Source: Leptospira perdikensis (lineage in GTDB: Bacteria; Spirochaetota; Leptospiria; Leptospirales; Leptospiraceae). From it: a DNA stretch of 64,000 bases. Shown in pieces: positions 38,372 through 47,534 of the stretch; positions within the stretch are counted from its first letter, which is position 1; every line of letters begins with the position of its first letter. The notes below the pieces were generated by a model. The model had not been told where the DNA came from. It was given only the letters and a program-made list of their open reading frames with translations, and searched no databases. Where the stretch lies: the NCBI RefSeq assembly GCF_004769575.1, contig NZ_RQGA01000003.1, positions 186,001 to 250,000 of the forward strand, written 5' to 3'. The translations under genes were made by a program, and so were the position numbers.

Positions 38372-39013
38372 TTATAACTGAAAAACAGTTGGGTCTTTAA
38401 AGTCATGAATGATTTGATCTACATGGCTTTTTAGTTCCGATTTTGTATGTGAAGTGGCTACACCAATGATGGAACATCCTGCTGATTTTCCCGATTGTAA
38501 ACCCGCTAGAGAATCTTCAAACACCACACAATCTTTAGGGTTAAGTCCTAATTGCTTTGCACAAAGTTCGTAAACTTGTGGGTGGGGTTTACCTTGGCTT
38601 ACTTGAGTTCCATCCACAATGATATCAAAAAAATGCCTTAATGATAAAGTATCTAAAGTGAAGTTTACATTCATTGTGGGAGCTGATGTACCAAGGGCTA
38701 TCTTTAGATGGTTTTCTTTTAGAAATTGTAGATAATCCAAAAGACCAGTATGTGGTTTCATTTCCTTTCGGTATAAATCTTGGTACCAACTTTCTTTTTC
38801 ATCTCCATACTGTTTACATTCTTTATCGGAGATATTTCCAAAGATCATTCGAAAGAGGTCTGCATTGGTTTTACCATTAAACGTATCTCTATAAATTTCT
38901 GCATTCAGTGGGAAATTATATTTTTTAGAAAATTCCATCCATGCTTTGAAATGAAAGGCGTGGTTATCAACAACAACTCCATCCATGTCAAAGATAAATC
39001 CTTTATGTTTCAT
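38372..39013 (-). CDS. HAD-superfamily hydrolase (beta-phosphoglucomutase-like)
   Basis: A 213-residue HAD phosphatase/mutase. The nucleophile motif FIFDMDGVVVDNHAFH is at the N-terminus, motif II is in LALGTSAPT, motif III includes GKPHPQVYELCAKQL and motif IV VVFEDSLAGLQSGKSAG. The cap lies between motifs I and II, as in beta-phosphoglucomutase and related sugar-phosphate phosphatases. The start at 39013 is chosen because the sequence MKHKGFIFDMDG begins the domain and it overlaps the RluA-family gene by 11 bases; 39073 is less likely. The substrate is unknown. Confidence 0.9.
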   Translation of the reverse strand: MKHKGFIFDMDGVVVDNHAFHFKAWMEFSKKYNFPLNAEIYRDTFNGKTNADLFRMIFGNISDKECKQYGDEKESWYQDLYRKEMKPHTGLLDYLQFLKENHLKIALGTSAPTMNVNFTLDTLSLRHFFDIIVDGTQVSQGKPHPQVYELCAKQLGLNPKDCVVFEDSLAGLQSGKSAGCSIIGVATSHTKSELKSHVDQIIHDFKDPTVFQL

Positions 39014-39716
39014 TTGTATTCCTTTCGTATCCGCCAACAAGTCCTGTGATAAAACTTGGGATTTTAGTTTCAAAAGTAAGTATTTCTTTATTGAAGGGAT
39101 GAGTCAACTGGATGGAAAAAGAATGTAGTGCCATACGAGGATAAGATCTTGTATCATTGCCATACTTAGTGTCTCCGACAATGGGATGTTTTTTGTCAGA
39201 GAGGTGTACACGGATTTGATTTTTGCGGCCAGTGAGTAGTTCAATTTCTAATAGAGAATATAAATTGGTTTCTTTTAAAACTTTGAATTTGGTTTTAGAA
39301 AGTTTTCCTAACTCGGGTTCATCAGTGGAATAAACACGGTGGGCTTTGGACTCTATAAGATAAGATTGGATGTCACCGGACTTCTCTTTCCAAACGCCAT
39401 GACTCACAGCGAGATAGATTTTTTTTGTTTTCTCCCAAGATTCTTGGAGTGTTTGTTTCGCCGTTTCCGTTTTTGCAAATACCAAAATTCCCGATGTTTC
39501 CCGATCCAATCTATGTACGATAAAGATTCTATTTTTAGACCTTTCACTTCCCTTTTTCACATAGTCCATAAGGGCAGCGTAAGCTGTTTTTGATTTTTCC
39601 GCTTCGGTTGCGATTGTGAGAAGTCCCGCTGGTTTGTCTACGACAAGGATATCTCTGTCTTCATGTAAAATCGTAAGACCTTTTGGTAAAAAACGGGTAT
39701 TGGTTTTTTGTTTCAT
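39003..39716 (-). CDS. RluA-family pseudouridine synthase
   Basis: A 237-residue RNA pseudouridine synthase. The catalytic motif IVHRLDRETSGILVFAKT carries the essential aspartate; GRKNQIRVHLSDKKHPIVGDTKYG is the second signature. There is no S4 domain, so it belongs to the short RluA/TruC-like group. The specific rRNA or tRNA target is not readable. The start forms an ATGA overlap with the end of the ankyrin gene, within the run propeller-ankyrin-RluA-HAD. Confidence 0.93.
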   Translation of the reverse strand: MKQKTNTRFLPKGLTILHEDRDILVVDKPAGLLTIATEAEKSKTAYAALMDYVKKGSERSKNRIFIVHRLDRETSGILVFAKTETAKQTLQESWEKTKKIYLAVSHGVWKEKSGDIQSYLIESKAHRVYSTDEPELGKLSKTKFKVLKETNLYSLLEIELLTGRKNQIRVHLSDKKHPIVGDTKYGNDTRSYPRMALHSFSIQLTHPFNKEILTFETKIPSFITGLVGGYERNTNET

Positions 39717-40876
39717 TCTTTCTTTAATAGTTTGAGAACCTTGGGATTGTTTTGTCTTTCCGCAAATTCAATCGCAGATTTTCCCCATTGGTCCTTTGTT
39801 TGCGGGTCCGCTCCTGCTTCCAACAAAAGTTTGATGAGTTCCATTTTTTCGTTTAGAATCGCACTGTGTAACATGGTGGATCCGTATTTGTCTAATCCGT
39901 TGATATTTTTTTCAATAGTGAGAAGAATTTTTACCGCTTTCCAATTTTCATTGATGATGGCCTGGCCAAGGGCTGTGACGGATTTTGAATTTCGTAAATT
40001 TGAATCTACATTTTGTTTGGTGAGTAAATCCAAGATCTCGTAGGAATGACCAATAACACTTAAATGTAATGCTGTATCCCCTTCTTTGTTTTGATGGTTT
40101 GGATTGGCCCCTGCTTGCAAAAGCATTTGAAACAGTTTTGGTTTGTCTGAATGATCATTCCCTGTATTGATCATGGCAAGTAGTACTGTGTTGCCATCTG
40201 AGTCTTCTAATTCGATATTCGCCCCTCGTTTGATGAATTCGTCTACGAGTGCAAAGTGTCGTATAAAGACAGAGACCATTAATGGAGTTTTTCCAAAATT
40301 AGTTTGGGCATTGGTATTGGCCCCAGCATCCATTAAATTTTTTGCGTGATGGATGTAGTTAAAGTCGAGAGAGGCTGCAGATATTAAAGGTGTTTCTGTA
40401 AAGGAATCAGTGGTTTCTATATTAGCTCCTTTCGAGATAAATAAACGAAAGATATTAGGATCAAACTTTCTTGTTTTGATCATATAATAATGAAAGTGGG
40501 ATCTTTTGTAATCAAATTCACCTAATGTTTCATTGGGATCAACCCCTGCTTCTAAAAGAATTTTAATGATTTCTGTTTTATCAAATCCAATGGCTGTTGA
40601 AAGGGGAGTGTTTCCTCGAATCATTGTTTCATTGGCCTTGGCTCCTTTGGATAATAAAAATTTGGTTAGATCAGGATTGCCTAATTCTGCTGCGTAATGG
40701 AGTAAAGTGTATCCATCTGCAGAACGTTTGGCATTGACATCAAAACCTTTATTGACTTTGTCTTTTATGGTTTTGGGATCTCTCATTTGCGATAAATCTA
40801 ACTCCGTTGCAAACAAAGGAAATGTTAACACAACAAAGAGAATTGTGTTAGATAAGAATTGAATTAAGAATTTCAT
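39713..40876 (-). CDS. Exported ankyrin-repeat protein
   Basis: A protein of 387 residues with a signal peptide (MKFLIQFLSNTILFVVLTFPLFA) followed by about ten ankyrin repeats that fill the rest of the protein. Clear repeat cores are DGYTLLHYAAELGNPDLTKF, GNTPLSTAIGF, GKTPLMVSVFI, GDTALHLSVIG and GSTMLHSAI. Ankyrin repeats bind other proteins. The start at 40876 is preferred over 40894. It follows a beta-propeller-like gene by 11 bases and the two may form a periplasmic binding complex; this is inference. Confidence 0.88.
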   Translation of the reverse strand: MKFLIQFLSNTILFVVLTFPLFATELDLSQMRDPKTIKDKVNKGFDVNAKRSADGYTLLHYAAELGNPDLTKFLLSKGAKANETMIRGNTPLSTAIGFDKTEIIKILLEAGVDPNETLGEFDYKRSHFHYYMIKTRKFDPNIFRLFISKGANIETTDSFTETPLISAASLDFNYIHHAKNLMDAGANTNAQTNFGKTPLMVSVFIRHFALVDEFIKRGANIELEDSDGNTVLLAMINTGNDHSDKPKLFQMLLQAGANPNHQNKEGDTALHLSVIGHSYEILDLLTKQNVDSNLRNSKSVTALGQAIINENWKAVKILLTIEKNINGLDKYGSTMLHSAILNEKMELIKLLLEAGADPQTKDQWGKSAIEFAERQNNPKVLKLLKKE

Positions 40877-40887
40877 TTTTGTATTTT

Positions 40888-42216
40888 TTACCATGGTGAT
40901 ACCGCTCCCCTGGGACGAAGGATAAGAAGTTCGTTTCCTGAAGACAAAGTCAAAACTTCTCTTAGTTTTGGATGTACAGAAAAAATATAAGGATGGATGT
41001 AAGTATCTTCATCATTGGATGCAAAGAGTAAAATTCCTTTTTTTGTATCCACTATGTTGAATTTTCCTGAAGAAAACAATCCTCCGATTATGAGTATATC
41101 ATTTGAAGGCGCAATGAGTTCGCCTGCGTCAAAAAAGGAAGATTGAAACAATTCTTTTTTTGTTTCTAAATTGTATCCATAAACTTGAATATAACCACCT
41201 TCGATCCCTGCAGAACAATATAATATCTTTCCATCAGGAGAAACGGTTACAGAACGAACAGTTTGTCTATCTTTGGTTTCTAAATCAGAGGAAGTGCTAA
41301 GTGGAATATAAACGATGGGACCAGCTGGTTTCTCTTCTACAAGTGGGATCATACTATTTTGGACCATAACAGATTCATTGACTTCATGAATTCGTCCATG
41401 GGCGTTGCCATAAATAATTGTATTACGTTTATTAACATGTAGGTAAGAAAATTGATGGTGAGCAATTTCAAATCCTGCTGGTTGAGTCCAATCTGCAGAC
41501 TCTGGATCAGATGTTAATTGAAATTCGTTTAATTTTTTTCCTGAGTTTGTTTCATAAACCACTAATCTGCGATCATAAAAATGCGGGCCATCCATATTGT
41601 GTTTATAAGAAACAAGGATTTTTCTTCCACCATCAATGTACTTAGCGTTATCTATTGTTTGTATCCAATTAGGAGATAAGCCTGCGGCCTCTCGATTGTC
41701 TTTACTTTCATCTCCCGGATATCGATAGTCTATATCAGCAGTGTGTGAATAGAAAGTTGAAAATTCCGCAGGAAATTTTTTCGTTATACTTCCGTTATCT
41801 GATGATCGCAAAACTAAATAACGTTCGGATGATTGGCGTTCGGGATCCGTTTGACCAAAACTTAAAAAAGTTTTTCCATCGGGCGATACATCAAAAATTT
41901 TTGGGCCATCAAATTCCTTTTGGTAGTACATCTTTGCTTGTACTTTCCAGATCAAACTTCCATCTAATAAACTAATACGATAAATGTAAAAATCAGTGGT
42001 TCCAATGATCGCCGATTTTCCATCGTTATGGTATTGGATGCTAAAAATGTTTTGTCCATCTATGTTAGGAGTGATTCGTGAATGGATTTGCCAAGCGGCA
42101 TTCGGATCGGCGGTATTTGTCCTTTCACGACTGATGGTAGGGAATCCGAATCCCGGTGTAGGACTTGCCCAAAGAGAAAGGAAGAGAATTCCGATTAGGG
42201 TGAGGTACTGACGCAT
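40888..42216 (-). CDS. Exported WD40/beta-propeller-like protein
   Basis: A 442-residue protein with a signal peptide (MRQYLTLIGILFLSLWASP). The mature part repeats short strands with the pattern of propeller blades, such as IFSIQYHNDGKSAIIGTTDF, KIFDVSPDGKTFLSFGQTD and VRSVTVSPDGKILYCSAG. A fold of six or seven blades is likely. The ligand or enzymatic activity is unknown; it precedes the ankyrin gene on the same strand. No hydrolase motif is visible. Confidence 0.78.
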   Translation of the reverse strand: MRQYLTLIGILFLSLWASPTPGFGFPTISRERTNTADPNAAWQIHSRITPNIDGQNIFSIQYHNDGKSAIIGTTDFYIYRISLLDGSLIWKVQAKMYYQKEFDGPKIFDVSPDGKTFLSFGQTDPERQSSERYLVLRSSDNGSITKKFPAEFSTFYSHTADIDYRYPGDESKDNREAAGLSPNWIQTIDNAKYIDGGRKILVSYKHNMDGPHFYDRRLVVYETNSGKKLNEFQLTSDPESADWTQPAGFEIAHHQFSYLHVNKRNTIIYGNAHGRIHEVNESVMVQNSMIPLVEEKPAGPIVYIPLSTSSDLETKDRQTVRSVTVSPDGKILYCSAGIEGGYIQVYGYNLETKKELFQSSFFDAGELIAPSNDILIIGGLFSSGKFNIVDTKKGILLFASNDEDTYIHPYIFSVHPKLREVLTLSSGNELLILRPRGAVSPW

Positions 42217-42368
42217 CGGATGAGTCTAAGAAATGTCGGAAAGAGGGTCAAGAATTGTCCATCTGCTCGCCGAGTTCGATTTAAGGATTGCTTAAAATTC
42301 GAAAATTGTTTAATTTATTGAATTTTATTCTGTTAAAACAGATATTGTCCTGACAAAGGCTATACACA

Positions 42369-43559
42369 TTGGAATCCATACAATTGAATCATTATGTCCC
42401 TTTATTCCAACCCATCTTTTCCGTAGAGGAACAGACTGTGGTTGCCTACGAGTCTCTCGGCCGTAGACGGGACGGATCCGGGAATTTAGTTTCGATTCCT
42501 GAATTCAGTGATCCTCATGTATCACCGTTGCGAATGAGTGTCATTGATCGGCAATTACTTGGACTTGCTTTGACTCGAATCCGCTCAACAAACGATCGTT
42601 TGTTTGTCAACATGTCACCTGACCAAGTCATTTTAGAATATGAGGAAAGCCGTTCCAATTCCTTACCAATTTCTGATTTAGTGAATAGTTATGGGATTCC
42701 TCTGGATCGAATTGTTATTGAGATCACAGAAAAATCAGGAAGTTACGGAACTGATGTTTTGGCAGCAGGAGTGGAACTTTTGCGGGAACAGGGTTTTGGA
42801 ATTGCTTTGGATGACGTTGGGTCTGAATCCTCCAACTTAGAACGATTAGGTGCAATCAAACCGGATATCATCAAAATTGATTTGAATTTATTGAAGAAAT
42901 CCATCGAAAAAAGAGAATACCAATCTATTTTAGAATATTTAAAACAGATTTCACTTAGTATTGGATCTCAGCTATTGTTTGAAGGAATTGAAACCGAAGA
43001 AGAGTTGTTTCGTGCAATTAGTTCTGGTGCAAGCCTTCTGCAAGGTTATTTTTTGGGAAGACCTTCTGAATACAACCAGGACAAACAAAGTATTTGTGAT
43101 ACCGTTGTTCCGCAGTTACAATTGTATCATGAAAAAAAGCGAATCGAAGTGGCGACAGAGATTGAATTTGAAAAAAATATCAAACTCCAACTGAGCCATC
43201 TTTCTCTTCGAACTTTAGTTTTAGAAAACCGAGTTGTCATCGACCCACATTCTTTTTTTAAATTAAACCAACAGATCCAACGTGTTTATATTACCGATTG
43301 GTTAGGAACACAAGTGTCTCCTTACTACGTGAGAACCAGTGAATTTGGATTTGCCGAAAACCTATCTTTGTTACAGAAAAACTGGTCGTATATGCCGTTT
43401 TTTTATAAACATGTCAAACAAGTCTTTCGAGATGCAGACAATTGGCAGGTAAGTGATCCGTATTGGGATAAAGAATTAAAAAAGAACGTCATTGTATTTT
43501 CTAAAGTCAATGAGTTGGGTTACTCTTTTTTTATAGATGTGGTTCTAGATTCGCATTGA
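42369..43559 (+). CDS. EAL-domain protein with YkuI-like C-terminal domain
   Basis: A 396-residue soluble protein with an EAL phosphodiesterase domain (about 1-245) and a C-terminal PAS-like domain (RVYITDWLGTQVSPYY, NWSYMPFFYKHV) resembling that of Bacillus YkuI. The first motif is ESLGRR rather than EALLR, but the other residues look intact: N in FVNMSPDQ, E in IEITEKS, DD in LDDVGSE, K in IIKIDLN, E in FEGIETEEE and Q in LLQGYFLGRP. c-di-GMP hydrolysis or binding is therefore plausible. The TTG start at 42369 is supported by AAAGG about 9 bases upstream. Confidence 0.9.
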   Translation: MESIQLNHYVPLFQPIFSVEEQTVVAYESLGRRRDGSGNLVSIPEFSDPHVSPLRMSVIDRQLLGLALTRIRSTNDRLFVNMSPDQVILEYEESRSNSLPISDLVNSYGIPLDRIVIEITEKSGSYGTDVLAAGVELLREQGFGIALDDVGSESSNLERLGAIKPDIIKIDLNLLKKSIEKREYQSILEYLKQISLSIGSQLLFEGIETEEELFRAISSGASLLQGYFLGRPSEYNQDKQSICDTVVPQLQLYHEKKRIEVATEIEFEKNIKLQLSHLSLRTLVLENRVVIDPHSFFKLNQQIQRVYITDWLGTQVSPYYVRTSEFGFAENLSLLQKNWSYMPFFYKHVKQVFRDADNWQVSDPYWDKELKKNVIVFSKVNELGYSFFIDVVLDSH

Positions 43560-43578
43560 TGTCATTCGATTTATGACA
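43560..43578. repeat. Inverted repeat TGTCAT-N7-ATGACA after the EAL gene
   Basis: Perfect 6-bp arms (43560-43565 and 43573-43578) immediately downstream of the EAL gene. A second pair, TGTATTT/AAATACA, lies near 43609-43630. Either could be a weak terminator or an operator for the DUF2804 lipoprotein gene that follows. The TGTCAT/ATGACA halves recur in the inverted repeat at 47447-47479. Confidence 0.4.
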
Positions 43579-43707
43579 TTCATTTTATCTCTGCCAAGAC
43601 CACCCATTGTATTTTAACTTTCAAATACAGAATTCCCTTTAGATTTACTAGAAAGATTGACGATTAGTACCTGCTAATGTTCTAATTGCCTCTCACGGGG
43701 AAAATCT

Positions 43708-44940
43708 ATGATCAAAAAAAATTCGATGTTGCCGTTCTTTATTGGAATCTGCATCGTATCATCTCTACTATTTTATTCTTGTTCTAATTCAAAGTTAGGA
43801 CCAAACGAAGTAAAAGATGAACAAGGGAAAATCATTTCACTCATTCCTGAACCGGACTTGAGTCCGACAAAACAAACAGAAATCCAATCTAATGTTTCAC
43901 TTTTAAAAGACAATGGAGAATTGAATGTATCTGGTTGGGCAAGATATCCATATTTTCAAATTGATGAATCCAAAATCAAAGTAGATCCTAAACGATACAA
44001 ACGTTGGGAACATTATACTTTTTATAATGAAAAGTTTGGTGGTGCAATTACGGTCACGGACATTGGAAATTTAGCAATGGGTAGTATTGAACTTTTAGAT
44101 TTTGTAACAGGGAAAACCATTTTTTCGAAAACAGAATTAGTGCGACCGGGCGAAATCTTTTTCCCTACCAATACAACAGATCCCATAGAATTTAAAAAAG
44201 GGGATCAGTTCATTCGTATTAAAAAACTAAAAGGAAAAAGAGTGATAGAGTATTCCATTATTGGTGACTCTCAAACCGAATCCATCAAAGGAAATTTTGA
44301 GTTAGAAGAAAAAGCATCAGAAGCTTTAGCAGTCATCACTCCTTTTTCTGAATCTACTTTTTTTTATGAATACAAAATGCCAAGTCTGCTTTGTAAGGGT
44401 TCTATTGAGTATAATAAAATCACTTATGAATTTAATGACAAAAGTTATGCGGTATTGGATTGGGGAAGGGGCACTTGGCCGGAAAAAAACAAATGGCTTT
44501 GGGCTGCAGGTGCTGGATTTGTCCAAGGAGAATTACTCAGTCTGAATTTGGGTTATGGATTTGGAACTCCTGATCATGCCACAGAAAATGGGATCGTTTA
44601 CAAAGGTAAGGTTCATAAACTGGATAAGGTAATTTGGAAATATGATGTCAAAGATTATAAAAAACCTTGGAAATTTACAAGCAACGAAGGTAGATTGGAA
44701 TTGGAGTTCACACCGATTTATGTTCTCCATTCAGACATAGATCTTATGGGAATGTTTGGTTTTCTGAAACAATTATACCAAAACTTTAGTTTTTCAGAGA
44801 TTTTAGATTTACTCAAAACAGAAGCTTATTTAAACAAAGCCTTTGGTCATTACAACGGTTATGTGGTGCTTGATAATGGTACAAAATTAGAAGTCAAAAA
44901 CCTGGCTGGTTTTGCCGAACAAATGTACCAACAGTGGTAA
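43708..44940 (+). CDS. DUF2804-family lipoprotein
   Basis: A 410-residue predicted lipoprotein: signal MIKKNSMLPFFIGICIV followed by the lipobox SSLLFYSC. The body fits DUF2804 as I remember it, with the hallmark YAVLDWGRGTWPEKNKWLWAA near two-thirds of the length and several beta-rich segments. The family has no known function; some members are predicted to bind or modify lipids. GGGG precedes the ATG by about 7 bases. Ends at a strong bidirectional terminator. Confidence 0.85.
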   Translation: MIKKNSMLPFFIGICIVSSLLFYSCSNSKLGPNEVKDEQGKIISLIPEPDLSPTKQTEIQSNVSLLKDNGELNVSGWARYPYFQIDESKIKVDPKRYKRWEHYTFYNEKFGGAITVTDIGNLAMGSIELLDFVTGKTIFSKTELVRPGEIFFPTNTTDPIEFKKGDQFIRIKKLKGKRVIEYSIIGDSQTESIKGNFELEEKASEALAVITPFSESTFFYEYKMPSLLCKGSIEYNKITYEFNDKSYAVLDWGRGTWPEKNKWLWAAGAGFVQGELLSLNLGYGFGTPDHATENGIVYKGKVHKLDKVIWKYDVKDYKKPWKFTSNEGRLELEFTPIYVLHSDIDLMGMFGFLKQLYQNFSFSEILDLLKTEAYLNKAFGHYNGYVVLDNGTKLEVKNLAGFAEQMYQQW

Positions 44941-44964
44941 GTGGTCATTTGTAATCTTTGATAC

Positions 44965-45001
44965 ATTTACTGGCTTGTATTTTCATCACAAGCCAGTAAA
45001 T
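44965..45001. terminator. Bidirectional terminator hairpin
   Basis: Perfect 14-bp inverted repeat, arms 44965-44978 (ATTTACTGGCTTGT) and 44988-45001, loop of 9 bases. It lies between two convergent genes (stops at 44940 and 45075), where a shared terminator is expected. Confidence 0.8.
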
Positions 45002-45074
45002 ATAATTAGTTAATTCTCAACAGTGGAATGATTATGGTCACCTTTTGATCTTAATCGTTATTCCATCATCACAT

Positions 45075-45554
45075 TTAAAAGCCTGCTGCAGCGATTGCCG
45101 ACTTCGCACATGGGTTGTTATTCGGATCACAAGTGAACATCTTAAAGGTAAATGTATCATTTGGATTGGGTCTTTGAGATGTAGAACCAAAGTTAGTTCC
45201 ACTGGCAAATCCTAGATCCGAACAAGAAGAAGTGGACACCGCATATTTTTTAATATTGGTATTAAGAAGTCCACCGGCACCACCGGGAGGAGTGTTAAAA
45301 TAGGCAGTGGACCCAATTGTTCCTCCATTCAATTGAAAGGTATCATAACAAGTTCCAGTGAACGATCCACCGAGATCTGCCACTTCCATTACCACTAAAG
45401 ATTTATTTCTATCTGCGACACCATTTAGTAGGTTGTTGACCACGAGAGAGGAGATATCTTCTCGATGTTGTTCTTTGGATTGGCAATTCAAAAGAAAGTT
45501 AGAAATCACTAGGATCATAAAGAATCGTTTCATATGATTATTTTTTAAGTTCAT
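45075..45554 (-). CDS. Small lipoprotein of unknown function, paired with porin
   Basis: A 159-residue predicted lipoprotein. ATG 45554 is preferred because AAGAAGG lies about 5 bases upstream; ATG 45533 is the alternative. Either way the signal ends with the lipobox SNFLLNC. The mature part has several cysteines and glycine-rich segments (NTPPGGAGGLLNTNI). I do not recognise the family. It starts 10 bases after the stop of the porin gene, so the two are almost surely co-transcribed. Confidence 0.72.
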   Translation of the reverse strand: MNLKNNHMKRFFMILVISNFLLNCQSKEQHREDISSLVVNNLLNGVADRNKSLVVMEVADLGGSFTGTCYDTFQLNGGTIGSTAYFNTPPGGAGGLLNTNIKKYAVSTSSCSDLGFASGTNFGSTSQRPNPNDTFTFKMFTCDPNNNPCAKSAIAAAGF

Positions 45555-45564
45555 TGTTTCCTTC

Positions 45565-47268
45565 TTAGTTGGGTCTATAACTATAAGCTTCCGGAGAAAC
45601 AACCCCGGTCCAAAAGTTCGCCTGCAATTGTAGGTAAACTCTTCTGTCATCGATTGGCATTGCGTTTCCAGTACTTGGGTTCACATCAAACTGGTTTCCA
45701 AGGACTTGGTAATAGAGTTGTGCTTTGAAATGGTGTTTGTCTCCGAATAGGTTCAGACCAGCCCAATACACTCGTAAAGAATCCGTCGGATCTACTTTCC
45801 CATTCCGATTAAAGTCACCTTGAATGTACTCATACTTAAGCACTGGCATGATGTAGTATTTATCCAAAAAGGGAATATTGTAACCAATCGTTCCATGGTA
45901 TCCAAACAAATCATTTGAAGCGGCCCCGCCAAATGTGGTATAGGCGCCACTTAAATAGAAACCTTTGTAAGTAAAGGTACTATCATAAGTATGTCCTATA
46001 AGACCCATCTTCGGTCTGCCCAGAGTAGGAACTGAGTTTTGGACAAGGAAATTAGGATTGCCATTGGAGTCCAAACTACCGCGATCTGGATTTGCCCCTT
46101 GAGATGTAAGTAATTGGATTCCACTTGTTGTGCCAGGAGTGTATTCCGGAACATAAAGTGATGGTGTAATTAAATTCTGAGTTTGTACATAACCTGCACC
46201 GATAGACCATTTCAGCTCACGTTGGAAAATTTCTTCTCCTTCTTGCCAGTTCACCATCTTACCATCAGATTCTCGTTTGAGCCCACCAAACACATTCACT
46301 TGTGCCCGTGCATAGTAAATTGGGGAAGTATTCACAGCACCGTACCGATTTGCAGTAGTTAGGTCTTGTCGTCTTCCAGTTCCGTAATCTCCACCGCCAC
46401 CTTTACCGTTACCCACCATCAAGGAAACTTGTAAGTAACGTTCCCATTTATGATCAATTTCTTTGAGTGGAGTGGCTTGGAGCATCACCCCGTTATCAAA
46501 TTGTGGGACGGCATTCACAATCATACTGCGTTCTAACGTTACAAAATTAGCAGACGACTGAATGTACTCTCTACTGAACTGAGTTGGCAATTGGCCGAAG
46601 ACAAACCTTAGTCCACCATACGGAATTTTTGCATAAGCAAAAGCCTCATGAACATAACCACGGTTGTCTTTCAGTCTTGTATTGCTTACATATGTTGTAG
46701 TGGCTGGCCTTCCATTTGCATCCAAATAATTCAAAGTATTTGTTGTTTGTACCACATCGGTTCGGTTGAGCATATTTTCCAAACGAAGTTGGATGTTGGC
46801 ACCCCACCATTCGTTTTCGTATTGGGCACCGAGTCGAAGTCTACGAAAGTTCCAATCAACAGAGTTAAAATCACGATGTCCATTATTGTAGAGGGAATCT
46901 TCAGATCCAGAAACACCACGAAATTGCATTCGACCTGCAATCGTTAGTTTTTCTTTGGAGGTATCATCTGGTCTATGTGCAAAAGCATCAGGAAGGGTAC
47001 TTGAATTTCCATTAGGGAGCGGACGGTTGTATTCCACCTTCACTCGGTTAGGGCCTGGTTTTGTAAAAATTTGGCCCGATTCCGTATCTTCATAGAGTTC
47101 TCGGTATACTTTCGCTTGTGGTTCTTTGATTTCTTTTTTATGTTCTTTGGCTTCCGAAGGTTGAGTTCCGGCGGGGGTCAGTTCATTGGTTTTGGAAGTT
47201 TCTGATTCTGCAGAAATTGCCCTCACCAGGAAGAGGACGGCCAAAATGGCTTTTAAAATAGTCTTCAT
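45565..47268 (-). CDS. OprO/OprP-type outer-membrane porin
   Basis: A 567-residue exported beta-barrel protein. A signal peptide (MKTILKAILAVLFLVRAISA) is followed by a charged Lys/Glu-rich periplasmic segment (about 20-110), then a barrel with alternating strands from KLTIAGRMQFRGVSG to the final VYLQLQANFWTGVVSPEAYS. The pattern fits phosphate-selective porin O/P. A true aromatic C-terminus is lacking: the protein ends SYRPN. Substrate selectivity is not readable. The 376-base upstream region contains repeated motifs that could bind a regulator. Confidence 0.82.
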   Translation of the reverse strand: MKTILKAILAVLFLVRAISAESETSKTNELTPAGTQPSEAKEHKKEIKEPQAKVYRELYEDTESGQIFTKPGPNRVKVEYNRPLPNGNSSTLPDAFAHRPDDTSKEKLTIAGRMQFRGVSGSEDSLYNNGHRDFNSVDWNFRRLRLGAQYENEWWGANIQLRLENMLNRTDVVQTTNTLNYLDANGRPATTTYVSNTRLKDNRGYVHEAFAYAKIPYGGLRFVFGQLPTQFSREYIQSSANFVTLERSMIVNAVPQFDNGVMLQATPLKEIDHKWERYLQVSLMVGNGKGGGGDYGTGRRQDLTTANRYGAVNTSPIYYARAQVNVFGGLKRESDGKMVNWQEGEEIFQRELKWSIGAGYVQTQNLITPSLYVPEYTPGTTSGIQLLTSQGANPDRGSLDSNGNPNFLVQNSVPTLGRPKMGLIGHTYDSTFTYKGFYLSGAYTTFGGAASNDLFGYHGTIGYNIPFLDKYYIMPVLKYEYIQGDFNRNGKVDPTDSLRVYWAGLNLFGDKHHFKAQLYYQVLGNQFDVNPSTGNAMPIDDRRVYLQLQANFWTGVVSPEAYSYRPN

Positions 47269-47296
47269 TCAATTCTTTGTGACTGATTTGGATTTA

Positions 47297-47390
47297 TTAC
47301 AAACGGTGGGTTTCACCTGATTCAATGTTTCAGTCTAGTTACAAACGTATTGAAGTATTGTTGGGTTTGGATGACGGTATTGTTACAAAT
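47297..47390. promoter_or_regulatory. Three TTACAAA-type repeats upstream of the porin gene
   Basis: TTACAAACG occurs at 47297-47305 and 47339-47347, and TTACAAAT at 47383-47390, spacing 42 and 44 bases (about four helical turns). In the porin's orientation they read CGTTTGTAA. The regular spacing suggests co-operative binding sites on one face of the helix, upstream of the porin start at 47268. Chance occurrence in A+T-rich DNA is possible. Confidence 0.35.
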
Positions 47391-47446
47391 TGATTACAGA
47401 GACCATAAAGGCTTATTTTTTAAGCATTTTTTTAACAAAAACTAAC

Positions 47447-47479
47447 TTTGTCATATAACTAGAAGAGTTTTATGACAAA
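47447..47479. promoter_or_regulatory. Near-perfect 14-bp inverted repeat with TGTCATA halves
   Basis: Arms 47447-47460 (TTTGTCATATAACT) and 47466-47479, 13 of 14 paired, loop AGAAG. It is located in the 376-base gap between the MCP stop and porin start. TGTCATA is similar to half of the Pho box known from other bacteria, which fits a phosphate-type porin, but Pho boxes are direct repeats. Could be a terminator for either direction or an operator. Confidence 0.4.
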
Positions 47480-47534
47480 AACATAACGACCCTTCCAAAT
47501 GAATGAGTTCGTTTTGATTGAATGAATTTTAGTG

